This document shows, piece after piece, positions 24,633 through 35,875 of a stretch of 64,000 bases of DNA; positions within the stretch are counted from its first letter, which is position 1; each line of letters begins with the position of its first letter. The position numbers were made by a program, and so were the translations under genes. Under the pieces are notes generated by a model that saw nothing but the letters and a program-made list of their open reading frames with translations, did not search any database and was not told the origin of the DNA. This DNA comes from Rhodamnia argentea (Eukaryota > Streptophyta > Magnoliopsida > Myrtales > Myrtaceae): the NCBI RefSeq assembly GCF_020921035.1, contig NC_063152.1:9066001-9130000 (forward strand), in the 5' to 3' direction.

Positions 24633-25733
24633 TGCCACCGGGCTCTGAAGCTGAACCACCAGCACCGGCACACAGAGAGAAAGAGAGACAGAGACAGAGA
24701 GAGAGGAGGGGCCCAAACGAAACGTGTCGTCGTGTATTTAAAGGGATCGGAAGCGGAGTGGGACCCACAAGCCAATAAATTATTTCTTTTTATTTTTATT
24801 TTTTTACTTTTTTGCCCAAAAAAAGTTTACACGATAGTTGGATTAATTAATTAAGGGGAAAAGGGCAATGGAAGAACTAATTGGGCTTTGGCAGTGTCTA
24901 TCGTGCTCACGATCCGCGTTTAAGGTTAATGAGCTCTTTTTTATTTTATTTTTTTGGTCGAACAGGTAAATGGGCTTCGAGGGCACCTTAGCTCACCTTG
25001 ACATTTGAAGTTAGATTTTTGTTTCGAACGAGTCGATTTTGGTTAGGTCCAAAACGAGTCGGTGATGGCTCACTAGAATCTTTTGGCATGAAAAAAAACA
25101 AGTCGATTTGGATCGGATACATTTTCAACCCATCTAAACCCAACCCGACCCGACTCGCTATAGGCGTCAAAGCCCACCAATGAGCTCTTTGACACACCTG
25201 TGCATGAAAAGATACTATTGTCCATTTTAACCCATCACATGATAAGACATGATGCTTACGATTGTAGTCATGTGACGCATTAGAGAATAATAATCATCAA
25301 TATGCATATCTACGAAAATTAGTCGGATATACCACGTTAATCGGACGACCAAACACATGTACATTGCCCTAACGAAGAGAGAATCGGTATGCCACGACAT
25401 TTTCCCGTGGACCGGTCCTGCTTTTCGACAAGTTTAACAATACTTCGTCTAAATCCTATCAAAGTACCCTTTGCATGAAAAGATTATCATTTGGTCATCA
25501 TCATTCATCATACATTAGTTACATCGAAACAAACCCCAGCCGAGACAAACTCATACTCTACTTTGAGCGACTGCCCAAAGCTATGCCGCAAATCGCTATA
25601 ACTCGTTACAAATCGCGAGAGCTCAACATTGCTGAATCACTGCAGATCATGGATTTGCCTCTGCCATCAATCATTCAATATTTCCGATCCGTGAAAGACG
25701 TGATATAGATTGATGCAAAGTTTTTAAGAATTC
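24633..25733. other. Spacer between the hnRNP U-like and WD40 loci
   Basis: The first 150 bp upstream of ATG 24632 contain a GA-rich tract (24675-24710), plausibly the 5' leader of the hnRNP U-like gene on the minus strand. The rest is AT-rich with poly-T runs; 25475-25708 is open on the plus strand for 77 codons but resembles nothing I recognise. Confidence 0.5.
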
Positions 25734-28700
25734 TCAAGAATCCTGTTGCCCCTTTTCAGGGGACGCAGCCTCAAGATCAGCACCTCCATCTCCATCATCC
25801 ACGCTGTTACGTGCGGAATCGAAAGGAAAGCTCCAGATTGAGAGACAGTTCTCATCACCTGCAAAAGACAAGACAATACAATGTAAACGAAGGGCAACAG
25901 TAAATTGTTGAGCTGATCAAAGGAGAGTGCCCACATGCGCGGCTGGCAAGAGATATCCACTCTAATCCGTGTAATTAAACTTGCAACAAATTTTATCCAA
26001 GTACATCATCGAAGAAAAGCAGAACAGTCTATGGCTGTTGAAACTAGCAAAAAAAAAACTTCAAGATGGCATAATCTTAGCTCGCCGAAGAACTTGAAAA
26101 ACAAAAGGATATCTTTTCCCCAGGAAAATTCCAAACATTGGTCTGTAGAAGACCCTCAAGTGGGACTTTGGGGATAAAAGGGAAGAACAAGAAGAAGAAA
26201 AAACGCAATGGAGGACAATCTTCTAGGGGACTTTGGGGAAAAATGGGAAGAACAAGATCAAGAAAAAACCAAATGGAGGATAACCTTCTAGGGCCCAATA
26301 TTTTGATTGAATTCGCACAATCACCAAGGCGATCAATCAACAAGGCAAAGTGAAATATGCTGCAAGCTTTAACAGGAAAAGGTGGACATCTATGATACCC
26401 CTCAAATGAAATACTGCATCATCCTCCTCAGGAACCTCAAATCTTCAGTGCCCAGAAGAAGAAGCAGCCATCGGCAGAAACGGATGAAAAGAGAAGCCAT
26501 TTACTGTATCTGGATTATCACGGAAGACAAGGAAATGTCCATCATCAGGCAAATCAAGTACAACTAAACACAATACGCATAAATGGACAAGAAACCCTTC
26601 AATTACAAAGTATCAGACCTGATGCAGCCTGAAAGCCTGAAATGCACTGGCCAGTTTGAAGATCATATATATGAACTAGACCATCCTGATGGCAAAGAGT
26701 CAGAAAGAGTAGACTATTGACGATATAGTTCGCTACAAATGCAAAAGCAGCATGGTACCTGACCGCCTGTACCAAGATATCGACCTAGAGGTTCAACATC
26801 AAAGTATATACGCTGGTTGGTATCTTCAGATGACCGGTACAACCTATATAAACAATTGAGGGACAAAAAAAGTCACTTCAATGATACGGAAAAACAATAA
26901 TGATAGCAAAAGCGATTACTTGAGGGGAAAAAAAATCCGCCTTGGGAGAGGCATATTAGCAGGAAATATTCTACTTTCTTATCTAAGACCCAACATTTCA
27001 TTAAAAATATGTTATTCAGTTGCATGGAAAGAGGAGCTTTGCTATCATTAGAAAACAATACTCACTTGTAGACGACATCAACAGCCTTGCGAACATCCCA
27101 GCACATCATGAAAGGGTCCTACAAGAAATTTAAGAAGAGACATTGTCAAAGATAGACATGCCTAAAGTAAACAATGCATAAAGAATGTTTACCATGATTC
27201 CTGAAGGTTAAGTCCATCCCAAAACACTACAGTGGTTCTCGCACAAATTCAGAATTTAGACTCTGTTTGATCACAGGAAAAAGACAGAATTGAGACGAAA
27301 TGTTTGTGCATTCATTTGGAGAGTGACTAGAATTAAATATGTTCTATCTTATCCGGCTTCACCAATTAACACACATCCCAAATCAGTGAGTGCCTGGCTA
27401 CTTGGTAGGTCACTGTGTCTGGAAAGAACAGGGCAGGATCATACGCGAACACACACACACTCTCTCTCTACCAACCGAAACCACCACCCCCCTCTCCCCC
27501 ACAAAAACAAAAAAAAAAAATAATTAAAAAAAAGCCGCTCATCTTTTCCTCTTCCGCCACAATCGCCACCCCCAATTCAAACCAAAGCCATTCCCTGCCA
27601 CCTAAGAGGAAAGCGTTCCACATTTAGCTTGTCATTCAAGCAAGTACAAGACATGAAAAAAGGATATGTTTCCACGATTATCACCATTAGTAGCAGATTA
27701 AACAAATCTGCATATCTTAAGAGGCAACAACGAATTCAATCACTCATCATCACAAAGTAATTGTTCCAACTTTTATCTAATTAATCGATAAAAAAACTCT
27801 GGAAATGCCCAAATAAAATGCTTCCATCACACGCCATTGCATGAGAGAGAGAGAAAGAGAGGGAGAATGTTAGAGAGTCATTCTATATATTTTCAAGAAA
27901 AGGAAAAGAGAAGGTTTAGAGTATTCTACCTTTCGTCCTCCAGTATACAAGTAGTTTCCATCTTCGAAAATAACACCTGGAATTGCAAGCTTATCACCTA
28001 TAATTTCTTGAGAAATAACTATCACATAAGGGAAATCCAACCTTCTGGCACTTACATGGGTAACCCCGCCTTGTTGACCATGTAGGATGTACAAGAGTTC
28101 CATGTTATCTTCTCTGCAGATTGCAGTAGTCTGCCAGCATTCCAGTATGAGCTGGAGAGAAAGCAATGGCAGATATAATACCTGCACAAAAGCAATAGCC
28201 AGTAAGACACTAAATTCTTCCCTTTTATCTCGCGATCTCAATATTATCTTGAATCATTATATAATTAGCATGCAAATCCAGGGCATTCAGGAGATATGCT
28301 ATTTCCCTTTACATGCATTGTATATCAGCCCCATGGCAAAATAAACAGAAAAAGTCAGCCTTACAATCCAAAGTATTCCATTGAAGTTGAAATACTCAAT
28401 TCTTCTCGACTGGAGTTTTTGAATTCCTCTTTTATTTAACTTGTCAGACAAATATAAAGAAACAGCTAAACCAGGACAGGCACAACAATGCACCTGTTTG
28501 ACCTTCTTTGTTTCCTTGAAGTGTTGAGTGCTTCTCAAAATCTCTACCAGGGCGATGTACGTCAAACACTCTTATGGATTTGTTATATCCAGCAAAGATC
28601 CTTCACATGAACAGAGGATGTAGGTTGAAACTTTAATAGACTTAAAATGCTGTAAACCCAGCGTATAGAGAATAGCTCCAACAAACTAAATCATTCTTGA

Positions 28701-30207
28701 TAACCCCAAAAACCACTAAGTAACCAAACACCGACATTTGGAAATTCGGATAGCAGAGCATAACCTACATCACCAAATGCTGATTTCTTTCAACAATAGA
28801 AGGTAAAGTAATGTACAATTTCAAGGGGAATTAGAGTGAACCGTTGACATGTGGGAATTTAAGAGTCTTCAAAATGGAATGTTAACCTTACTTGTTCCCC
28901 GCAGGATTAAATGCAATTGAAAATGCAGCTGTAATTTCATCCACAGCATCATAAGCCCTGTACGTGCAACGTAGCTGCAATGTCAATTGTACGAGTCAAT
29001 AAAATTTCCTCTTTTATGTCGAGACAATTGAAACAGAAGTTGTACAAAGAAGATTGTAAAGGAGAAAATGAGGGGTATGCAGACAACAGAGTAGCTACAA
29101 AGCATGTCTAAGATGTGTGATAAGCTCAGGGTCCACAACTTCAGTGTACCCCTAAATAACTATATGGCTTCCATAAAGTCTCCCTAGAGTTCTTGAAACC
29201 TCTAAACTAAGCTTAACAATTCTGACATGTCCAGTAGTAGCATCCCAGACATGAATTGGAAGATCACGAGTAGTTGACGCGAATACACAGCTAACTGGGT
29301 CTGAAATATGAAAAACTTCCACACTCAATTCTAGCTGTAGCTAATTACCAGAAGAAAATTAAAAATAGCTGAAAATATAACCATGTTACGTAAAAGAAGA
29401 GTAAAATTTAAAGAGACAACCTGTAGCAGACATGTATGGGTACCAACAGAAATCATAAACCGATTCCCCTTCTGTCACAACAAGATTTGCTGTGAAGGAA
29501 TCTGCAACCAAAGAGAACTACATGAGACATAGACCACCCAATGTCTGGATTTGCTAATATTTGGTTGTAGATATTACTAGCAAAATAGTCTCAGCAGTCC
29601 TAAAGCTAACATCTTTTCAAGCTACTTAAATACACAGAAACAACACACATAATAAATGACCCCAAACTCCTTGCGAATGTGTACCTTGATCAACATCAGA
29701 CGAAATTGCCTTCGCGCTGTCGTCAACCCCATAGTCTGGTCTGATCATGAAACACAGCAATTAAAGTACCACCAACATCGCCACTTCTCGTGAACTACTA
29801 AACATCAAAAGGAACAGAAAAATCAGCAAGCACCACCATTGTCCCAAAACAAACTTACAAAGTGAACACACGAAGTGTATTGTCCTCTGAACTACTGAGA
29901 AAGCAAGTCCCATCAGGTGACCTAACGAAGCCCAAAAAAGAAGAGGCAATCATCGCTCCAAAAGCCACAGCACTACTCAGAATGCGGACAACCAAACACC
30001 CATCAAGGGAAAACGAAAAATTATGCACCATTTGACGCCTTTCAGAAAGTTGTTCGGCTTCTGGTCAGTTCTGAACTGTTTGTGGAAATGATAGGCTCTT
30101 TGAGGAGGGACATCGAACCGAATCGCGGGCCATGAGTAGTCTTGATGAGCGGCCACTGTGGGTTCGTCGAGCGGGCTCAGTTGACGCTGCTCTTCTTCTT
30201 CAACCAT
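25734..30207 (-). pseudogene. WRAP53: WD40 protein, TCAB1/WRAP53-like, copy A: all 14 exons present but three lesions
   Basis: Telomerase Cajal body protein 1 family (binds CAB-box RNAs and guides them to Cajal bodies). Exons, minus strand: 30207-30029, 29921-29859, 29740-29685, 29501-29421, 29300-29227, 28974-28892, 28600-28494, 28181-28056, 27976-27930, 27118-27066, 26843-26759, 26685-26619, 26509-26399, 25858-25734; donors and acceptors are GT/AG throughout. Diagnostic peptides: NNFLKGVKW/SPDGTCFLSSSEDNTLRVF, DFCWYPYMSAT, PIHVWDATTG, SIRVFDVHRPGRDFE, GIISAIAFSP, TNQRIYFDVEPLGR, NGFSFHPFLPMAASSSGH. Lesions: about 17 bp missing in exon 8 after HTGMLA (frame change), one base missing in exon 9 (VLFSK then DGNYLYTGGRK in another frame), and TGA for CGA in exon 13 after SSSGH. 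About 419 codons of exon sequence remain, close to family length. Either a recent pseudogene or a locus needing resequencing. Confidence 0.88.
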
Positions 30208-30379
30208 CCTCGTGCGAGAGAAAAGAGTGTGTGTTGAAGAGCGTCGAGCACGAGCCGTGACAGATTTCTCGAGGGGTCGCCGGCGAGTTGAAATCTGATT
30301 TTTCCAACAAGTGCATAGGCCGCCAATGGGCCAAAAGAAAGGGCAAGTAATAAGGCAGCTTTTATGTGGCTAGTTGCGA

Positions 30380-30745
30380 TACATTTGCTCTAATTTTTTT
30401 TATGACACAAAAAATCTTAAATTTATATCCATATAATACATTTATCTCAAACTTTTACCCATGTGACATATTTACCCCAAAATTTTTATTATGACACCAA
30501 AAACCCCAAACTTGTAGGCATATGACACATTTATTCCAAATTTTGAGGTAAATGAGTCACGCGAATACAAGTTTAGGATTTTTGATGTCATAAAAAAATA
30601 ATTTGAGATAAATATGTCACATTGGTATAAGTTTAGGATTTTCGGTGTCATAAGAAAAAGTTTGGGATTTTTTATGTAACAAAAAAAAATTTAGGGTAAA
30701 TGTATTACAGTTGATATAATTTAGGGTAAAAATTTATGCAAGTAA
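30380..30745. repeat. Foldback (inverted-repeat) element, copy 1
   Basis: AT-rich sequence in which units of the form 'TGACAcAAAAAATCccAAACTTnTAnCCATaTGACAcATTTAcCC' run in one direction up to about 30540 and in the opposite direction afterwards, meeting at AAATTTTGAGGTAAAT. It is thus a palindrome made of tandem subunits of roughly 60 bp. It lies between the promoter side of WD40 copy A and copy B. No coding capacity. Confidence 0.75.
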
Positions 30746-31139
30746 AATAGGGTCTAAAATAAAAAATAAAAAATAGGGTGTAAAATTTCCATCAAACAAA
30801 AAAATAGGGTCTAAAATTTCGAATGAAACGGTAGCTAGAATTGAGGTATTTTCTTTGGAACCCTAAAATGGCAACGTTAAGAGTCACGTCTTACTTCTTT
30901 TGGGCAGCAAAGAAGCACTTCGAGTTTGTCATTTGAAATCAAACGCAATCGAAGGAGCTACTTGCTTGCTTATTCATAAATTTGCGAGCACCGCAAGGAG
31001 TTGTTGCTTCACTTGAAAACAAGGAGTTGTGTTGAAACTAAAATCAAATTGTAACGATGTCTATATAGTTAAGCATAAATACGTGAAATAAAATACATAT
31101 TATGATACTCGGGATTTCGTGTGACCTTCCAACAATGCA

Positions 31140-31500
31140 CATAAATAAGGAAAAATTTCAATTAGGAGCCTAAAGTGCCCTTATTTATCAAATAATGGGT
31201 TGAAATGAATTTTGCTTTAAATAAGAGCCTAAAGTGGTCATTATCTCAAATAAAAGCATGAAGTGGTCATATTAGTCTCAAAGAAGGGCTTGACTTGGCC
31301 GGCCAAAGGACAATTTCGTCTTTTTACTTTTTATTTATCTTTTCTACTTTTCTACTTTTTTTTTTCTTTTTTTCCTCCTCCCGCTACCATCGGACTGGTG
31401 GAAGCTGCTGGATTCGGGGGAGGGATGCCCTCGGTTGGGCAAGCGAGGGCGAACCACAACAAATCCGACGAGGACCATACTCAGAGTTTTCGGCAATCGA
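31140..31500. repeat. Dispersed repeat with 'GAGCCTAAAGTGGTCAT' subrepeats
   Basis: Three degenerate direct copies of a TTTnAAATAAGAGCCTAAAGTGnnC motif (about 31155-31275), followed by GGCCGGCCAAAGGAC and a poly-pyrimidine tract (31320-31385). This arrangement is typical of non-coding dispersed plant repeats; the exact family is not recognised. It abuts the start of WD40 copy B. Confidence 0.45.
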
Positions 31501-31536
31501 CTCGCTGCCAATGGATCCTATCCCTTCTTAGGAAAG

Positions 31537-33535
31537 GCATGTTCAGAAACTATTCTACTTTCTCATCTAAAGACTCAACATTTCGGGAAGAATATGTCAT
31601 CCAGTTGGACGGAAATAGAAGCTTTGCTATCCCTAGAAAACAACACTCAATTGTAGACAACATCAACAGCCTTGCGAACACCCCCAGCACATGATAAAAG
31701 GGTCCTACAAGAAATTTAAGAAGAGACATTGTCAGAGACAAACATGCCTAATGTAGAAATAACGCTTAACGAATGTTTGCTCATGATTCGTGAATGCTAA
31801 GTCCATCCAAAATGCTCCAGTGGTTTTTCTCACAAATTGGGAACTTAAGATTCTTGTGTTTGATCACAAGATAAAGACAGAATTGATACGAAAAAACTTT
31901 TCGATTCAACCTGGAGAGCTAGTACATGAAAGAATTAGACATGTTCTCCTATCTTATCCTAGTTCATGTCCCATATTAGTTAGTGTCATGTCGGTTGCTA
32001 GGTCACGTGTGCTGGAAAGAACTGGGCGGAGGATCATGCACACTCTTTTCCGCTTCCGCCACAATCCCCACCCCCAACTCAAACCCCAAAGCAAATTCCC
32101 TTCCACATAAGAGAAAAAGCTTTCCACGTTTATCTTGTCCTTTGTTGTTGGGACTTTATATCTGGCTCCATATTTGGGTATATCCAATCTGATGGGACTT
32201 TGCATTTTGCCAAAGAGGACACCATAACTCCTATTAGCTTGTATAAAAACCAAAGAACATTCAAGCAAAGTCCAAGACGTTAAAAGAAAAAAAAAATGAT
32301 ATCTTCCCATGATAATCACTATTAGAAGCAGATGGAATAAATTCGCATACCTTAGAGGCAACGAACGAATTCAATCACTCAACATCGCAAAGTAATTTTT
32401 TCCAACTTTTATCCGATTAATTGACAACAAAACCTCTGTAAATGTCCAATTAAAATGTTACCATCACACGCCATTGCATGGGAGAGAGGGAGACTAGTAG
32501 AGAGTCGTTGTATTTGTTCCCAAGGACAGGAAAAGAGAAGGTTTAGAGCATCCAACCTTTCGCTCCATCTTTCAAAAATAACACCTGGAATTGCAAGCTT
32601 ATCACCTATAATTTCTTGAGGAATAACCATCACATGGGTAACCCCATCTTGTTGACCATGTAAGATGTATAAGAGTTCCATGTTATCTTCTCTGTCGAAT
32701 CCAGTAGTCCGGCTTTAGGAAGGGAACGAGGGATCTTGTGATCGTGAGTTGGAGAGAAAGTAATGGCAGATATCATACCTGCATAAAAGCAATAGAGAGT
32801 AAGATACTCAATTCTTCCTTGTTATCTTGTGATCATGATGTTATCTTGGATAACGATACGCATGGAAATTCAGGGCATTGAGGAGATCTGTTATCTTACT
32901 TTGCATGCAAAATAAAACAGAAAAAGTCAGCCTTCCAACCTTCTTTGTTTCCTTGAAGTTTTGAGTGCTTCTCAAAATCCCAACCAGGACGACGTAAGTC
33001 AAAACACTCTAGTGGATTTGTTATAAGCAGCAAAGATCTCACACGTGAACCAGGGATGCGGGTTGAAATTTTATTAGACTTGAAATGCTATAAACCCTAC
33101 GTAAAGAGACTAGCTCCAACATACTAAATCGTTTATGATAACGGCAAAAACAATCGAGCAACCAACCACGGACATTCTGAAATTCTGGTGGTGGAGTATA
33201 ATCAAAATCACCAAATGCTGATTTCTTTCAACAATAGAAGGTAAAAAGTAATGTACGAATTCAAAAGAAAATTTCAAGGGGAAATAGAATGGACCTTTAA
33301 CACAAGGAAATTAAGAGTCTTCAAAAAAGAATGTTAACCTTACTTGTTCCCCCCATAATTGCAATTGAAAATGCTAAGGGATATGCAGATGACAGAGTTA
33401 CTATGAACCATTTCTAAGATGTGTGATTAGCTTGGACTCCACAACTATCTAGCTCAAAAGATAAGATTTTCTCGCACTCTTATGCTACACAGGTGTTGAA
33501 GAGCATCGAGCACGAGCTATGACACTTTTCTTGAG
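31537..33535 (-). pseudogene. WD40 TCAB1/WRAP53-like, copy B: partial duplicate
   Basis: Collinear with copy A from its exon-10 side (A about 26950) to its exon 6, then jumping to the 5' leader region (B 33495-33535 matches A about 30230-30280, GTTGAAGAGCnTCGAGCACGAG). Exons 1-5 and 11-14 are therefore absent. Recognisable remnants: exon 10 near 31650-31710, exon 9 near 32560-32595, exon 8 near 32630-32785, exon 7 near 32930-33035, a scrap of exon 6 near 33345-33370. Exon 8 is scrambled at the same site where copy A has its deletion. Clearly non-functional. Confidence 0.8.
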
Positions 33536-35248
33536 TTTTGGCTTCGTTGAACCTCCCTCTTTTGAGTTCGTTAAAGGGAGCTAAAATAAAATGGGAATAA
33601 ATGATAATAAACTAAACTCGAAATTAAGGCTCCATTTATTTCGTGAAAAATAAATGATTTTAAAAATATTTTTCTCAAAATGATCACTTTTATTTTTTAC
33701 AAAAACTAATGAACATAAATTATTTTCATCGTTTATGCAAATACTTAGATATAAATTTATATCGGTAATAAAAATATTTTCCATTGACCGTTTATTTTCA
33801 TCATGTGGAAGGAGGAGCACAAAGCAGCGGTCTGGTGATATTCCTGCAGTAGTTCCGTGATTTGCTTGTGTTCATGTGGATGGAAGGACGAGCTAACAGC
33901 GGCACGGTGGTTCGGTCTCGTGGTGGGCCTCTCGCGTAGGAGTCCAGGCGAGCAGATTTCTATTTCGTTTAACTCTCGGATCTTGGGTTTCGGCTTGCAT
34001 ATTGCCAATGTTCTTTGCATGCTACTTTTGTTGGTTTGCTTGATATCCTAGAGCTGTCGGATGAGTGAAATTGAGAGAGGAAGAGAGTTCGGTGGGGTCG
34101 TCACGAAATGAGAACGAAGAAGAGGAAGAAGAAAAGAAGAAGAGGAAGAGGAGATGGTGGCTTGAAGGTTCCTATGCCACATGGGGAGGGAGGTGTCGTC
34201 CATGAAAGAAGAGAGAGGGGTGAGGTGCAATTTTCGCTCGGTCGGGTTCCAATTTCACATATTTTTTAACTCTATGGGGTCCAAATTATACCGTAGTGTA
34301 TCCTCAAAAATATCATTTTTACTACGGACTTGAGATCAATAAGTACTAATCCACTCATAACTTAAGTTGGTGGAAAAATCGGGTCGTTCTTGTACATGTC
34401 TTGTTTAAATATTTATCAATTGGAATCATATTTACATTAACCTTACTTTGATTTTTTTTTTATATATAGATAGAGTAGTTATGAATAGATAGTGCTTTTA
34501 TATAAAACAAATAAACTTTTCTCCCTTTCACCTGCTTTTGGATGAATTTTTTCTAATGAACAAAAGGAATTAAAAAAAATAAAATTCATATTTTTTTTAT
34601 TTCTTCGGATTAAAAATATGAATACACAAAAAAAAATCGAAATGGTTATATTTTATATAAAATTATTGTTTTATTTTAATTTTAATATACTACTTAACTA
34701 TACCATTCTATTAGTTATAACAAACTATAATATTAGTTATATTAGGGCTATACGAACTCGAACTGTAGACCTTCTTGGTAAAACAGATCAAACTTATTAT
34801 TATTAAAATGATTCGAACTACTTCAAAGACTCAACATGCCTCTCTTTTTTCTTTTTTCTTTTTAGTTTGCATTGGGATAATATCAATTAGTCGACTATCT
34901 TTTTTCTTGCCGATAAGGAGATGGCTCCTTGCTTTGAATCATGATTTTGGTTTCAACTCGGAAGCATTACCAGAGCGTTTCAAAGAAGGGTTATTTTGAT
35001 GTGGGTGTGCTTTTTGCCAAGATTAACCTAGATAAGGAGATTTTTAGGAGATTTTTTTATCCCATTAATTTATCATAATCAGTAGGGAGATTTCATCCAT
35101 TGTCCGCTATTTCCGATATTTGACGTACCACAAAAATGAAATTAGGAATATCGAATCTATATCAAAGAAAGTTTGAAGTTTTGAAGTCAGGGTATGCATT
35201 GTTATTTTACACATTGTGGTTAGTAATGTTGGTAAATTAATTTAAGAT
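33536..35248. other. AT-rich spacer with a MITE fragment
   Basis: 33627-33790 resembles one half of a short inverted-repeat element found complete at 61481-61682 (GGCTCCATTTATTTCGTGAAAAATAAATG...). 34090-34180 is a GA-rich purine tract. 34440-34760 is very AT-rich. Open frames of 60-90 codons on both strands show no domain I recognise. Confidence 0.5.
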
Positions 35249-35249
35249 A

Positions 35250-35300
35250 AGGAAAGAGAGGGATTCAAACTACGCCTTGCACCACTCGGCCAACTCTCCC
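35250..35300 (-). pseudogene. tRNA-Ser-like fragment, probably plastid trnS-GGA with the anticodon region deleted
   Basis: On the minus strand the sequence opens GGAGAGTTGGCCGAGTGGT followed by GCAAGGCGTAG (acceptor 5' strand and D arm, box A). It then jumps straight to TTTGAATCCCTCTCTTTCC (T arm and acceptor 3' strand, box B). The two acceptor strands can pair. About 35 bases holding the anticodon and variable arms are missing. The ends match my recollection of plastid trnS-GGA closely; a tRNA-derived SINE head is the alternative. Confidence 0.6.
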
Positions 35301-35875
35301 GCAGAGGCTATGATGATCATACCCTACAAAAAGGGCACATAGTTCAGTGAATGATGGCGGACATCATAATTCATCTTCATCAAAGTTATAATATGGAGGA
35401 AATCTATGGGGCAATTGGCTTCCCATAGAGGATATCTCTGATCCTAAACCCTCTTCATTGTGGCCGAGGCCCACAGGCCAGAACCATTTCTACCAAGGCT
35501 TCGGTTGGATCGTCTTGCTAGTTTAAGCATCTTCGCGCACATAGTTACAAACAAAAAAGGACGTCGGCGGCAATAGTCAGGTGGATCGCCACCGCTTTGA
35601 TAGGACGCAGTGTCTTAAAAATGTCCAATGCTGCAAGAAGGATAGATGTGGCGGCTTATGGCTTCGTGCAAGGCGTCGTTGAAATCATGGAGATAAAATT
35701 GTCAATGTTCCTGCTTCGTTTCGTTTCGTTTCGAAGGAGAAGGCTCGCTTCGTATTGCAAGATTCGGTGGTTTCGCCACGAAAATTTGCCTTGGATTATG
35801 CTGTGGGCAGAGCTCTCGGCCATGAATTTCACTTCCCAGGTTTCTATGAGTCCTGCCACCAAAACAGCTTTGAAA
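35300..35875 (+). pseudogene. Degenerate gene fragment of unknown family (related to 45190-45473)
   Basis: Closely related to the segment at 45190-45473 and, in its last 150 bp, to segments near 54.4-54.6 kb (minus sense) and 56.4-56.5 kb. A readable stretch is VSPRKFALDYAVGRALGHE, then FHFPGFYESCHQNSF. I do not recognise the family. It overlaps the 3' end of FBD-1 on the other strand and appears to be part of the duplicated unit. Confidence 0.45.

Noticed and set aside
24248-24854. Plus-strand frames opposite the hnRNP U-like exon 1
   Set aside because: Shadow of exon 1 and a GA-rich leader; no independent support.
30380-30745. CRISPR-like array impression from regularly spaced repeats
   Set aside because: Repeats are degenerate, palindromic about a centre and in a plant genome; they form a foldback element.
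34048-34230. Minus-strand frame with a Ser run
   Set aside because: Derives from a GA-rich tract; no homology recognised.
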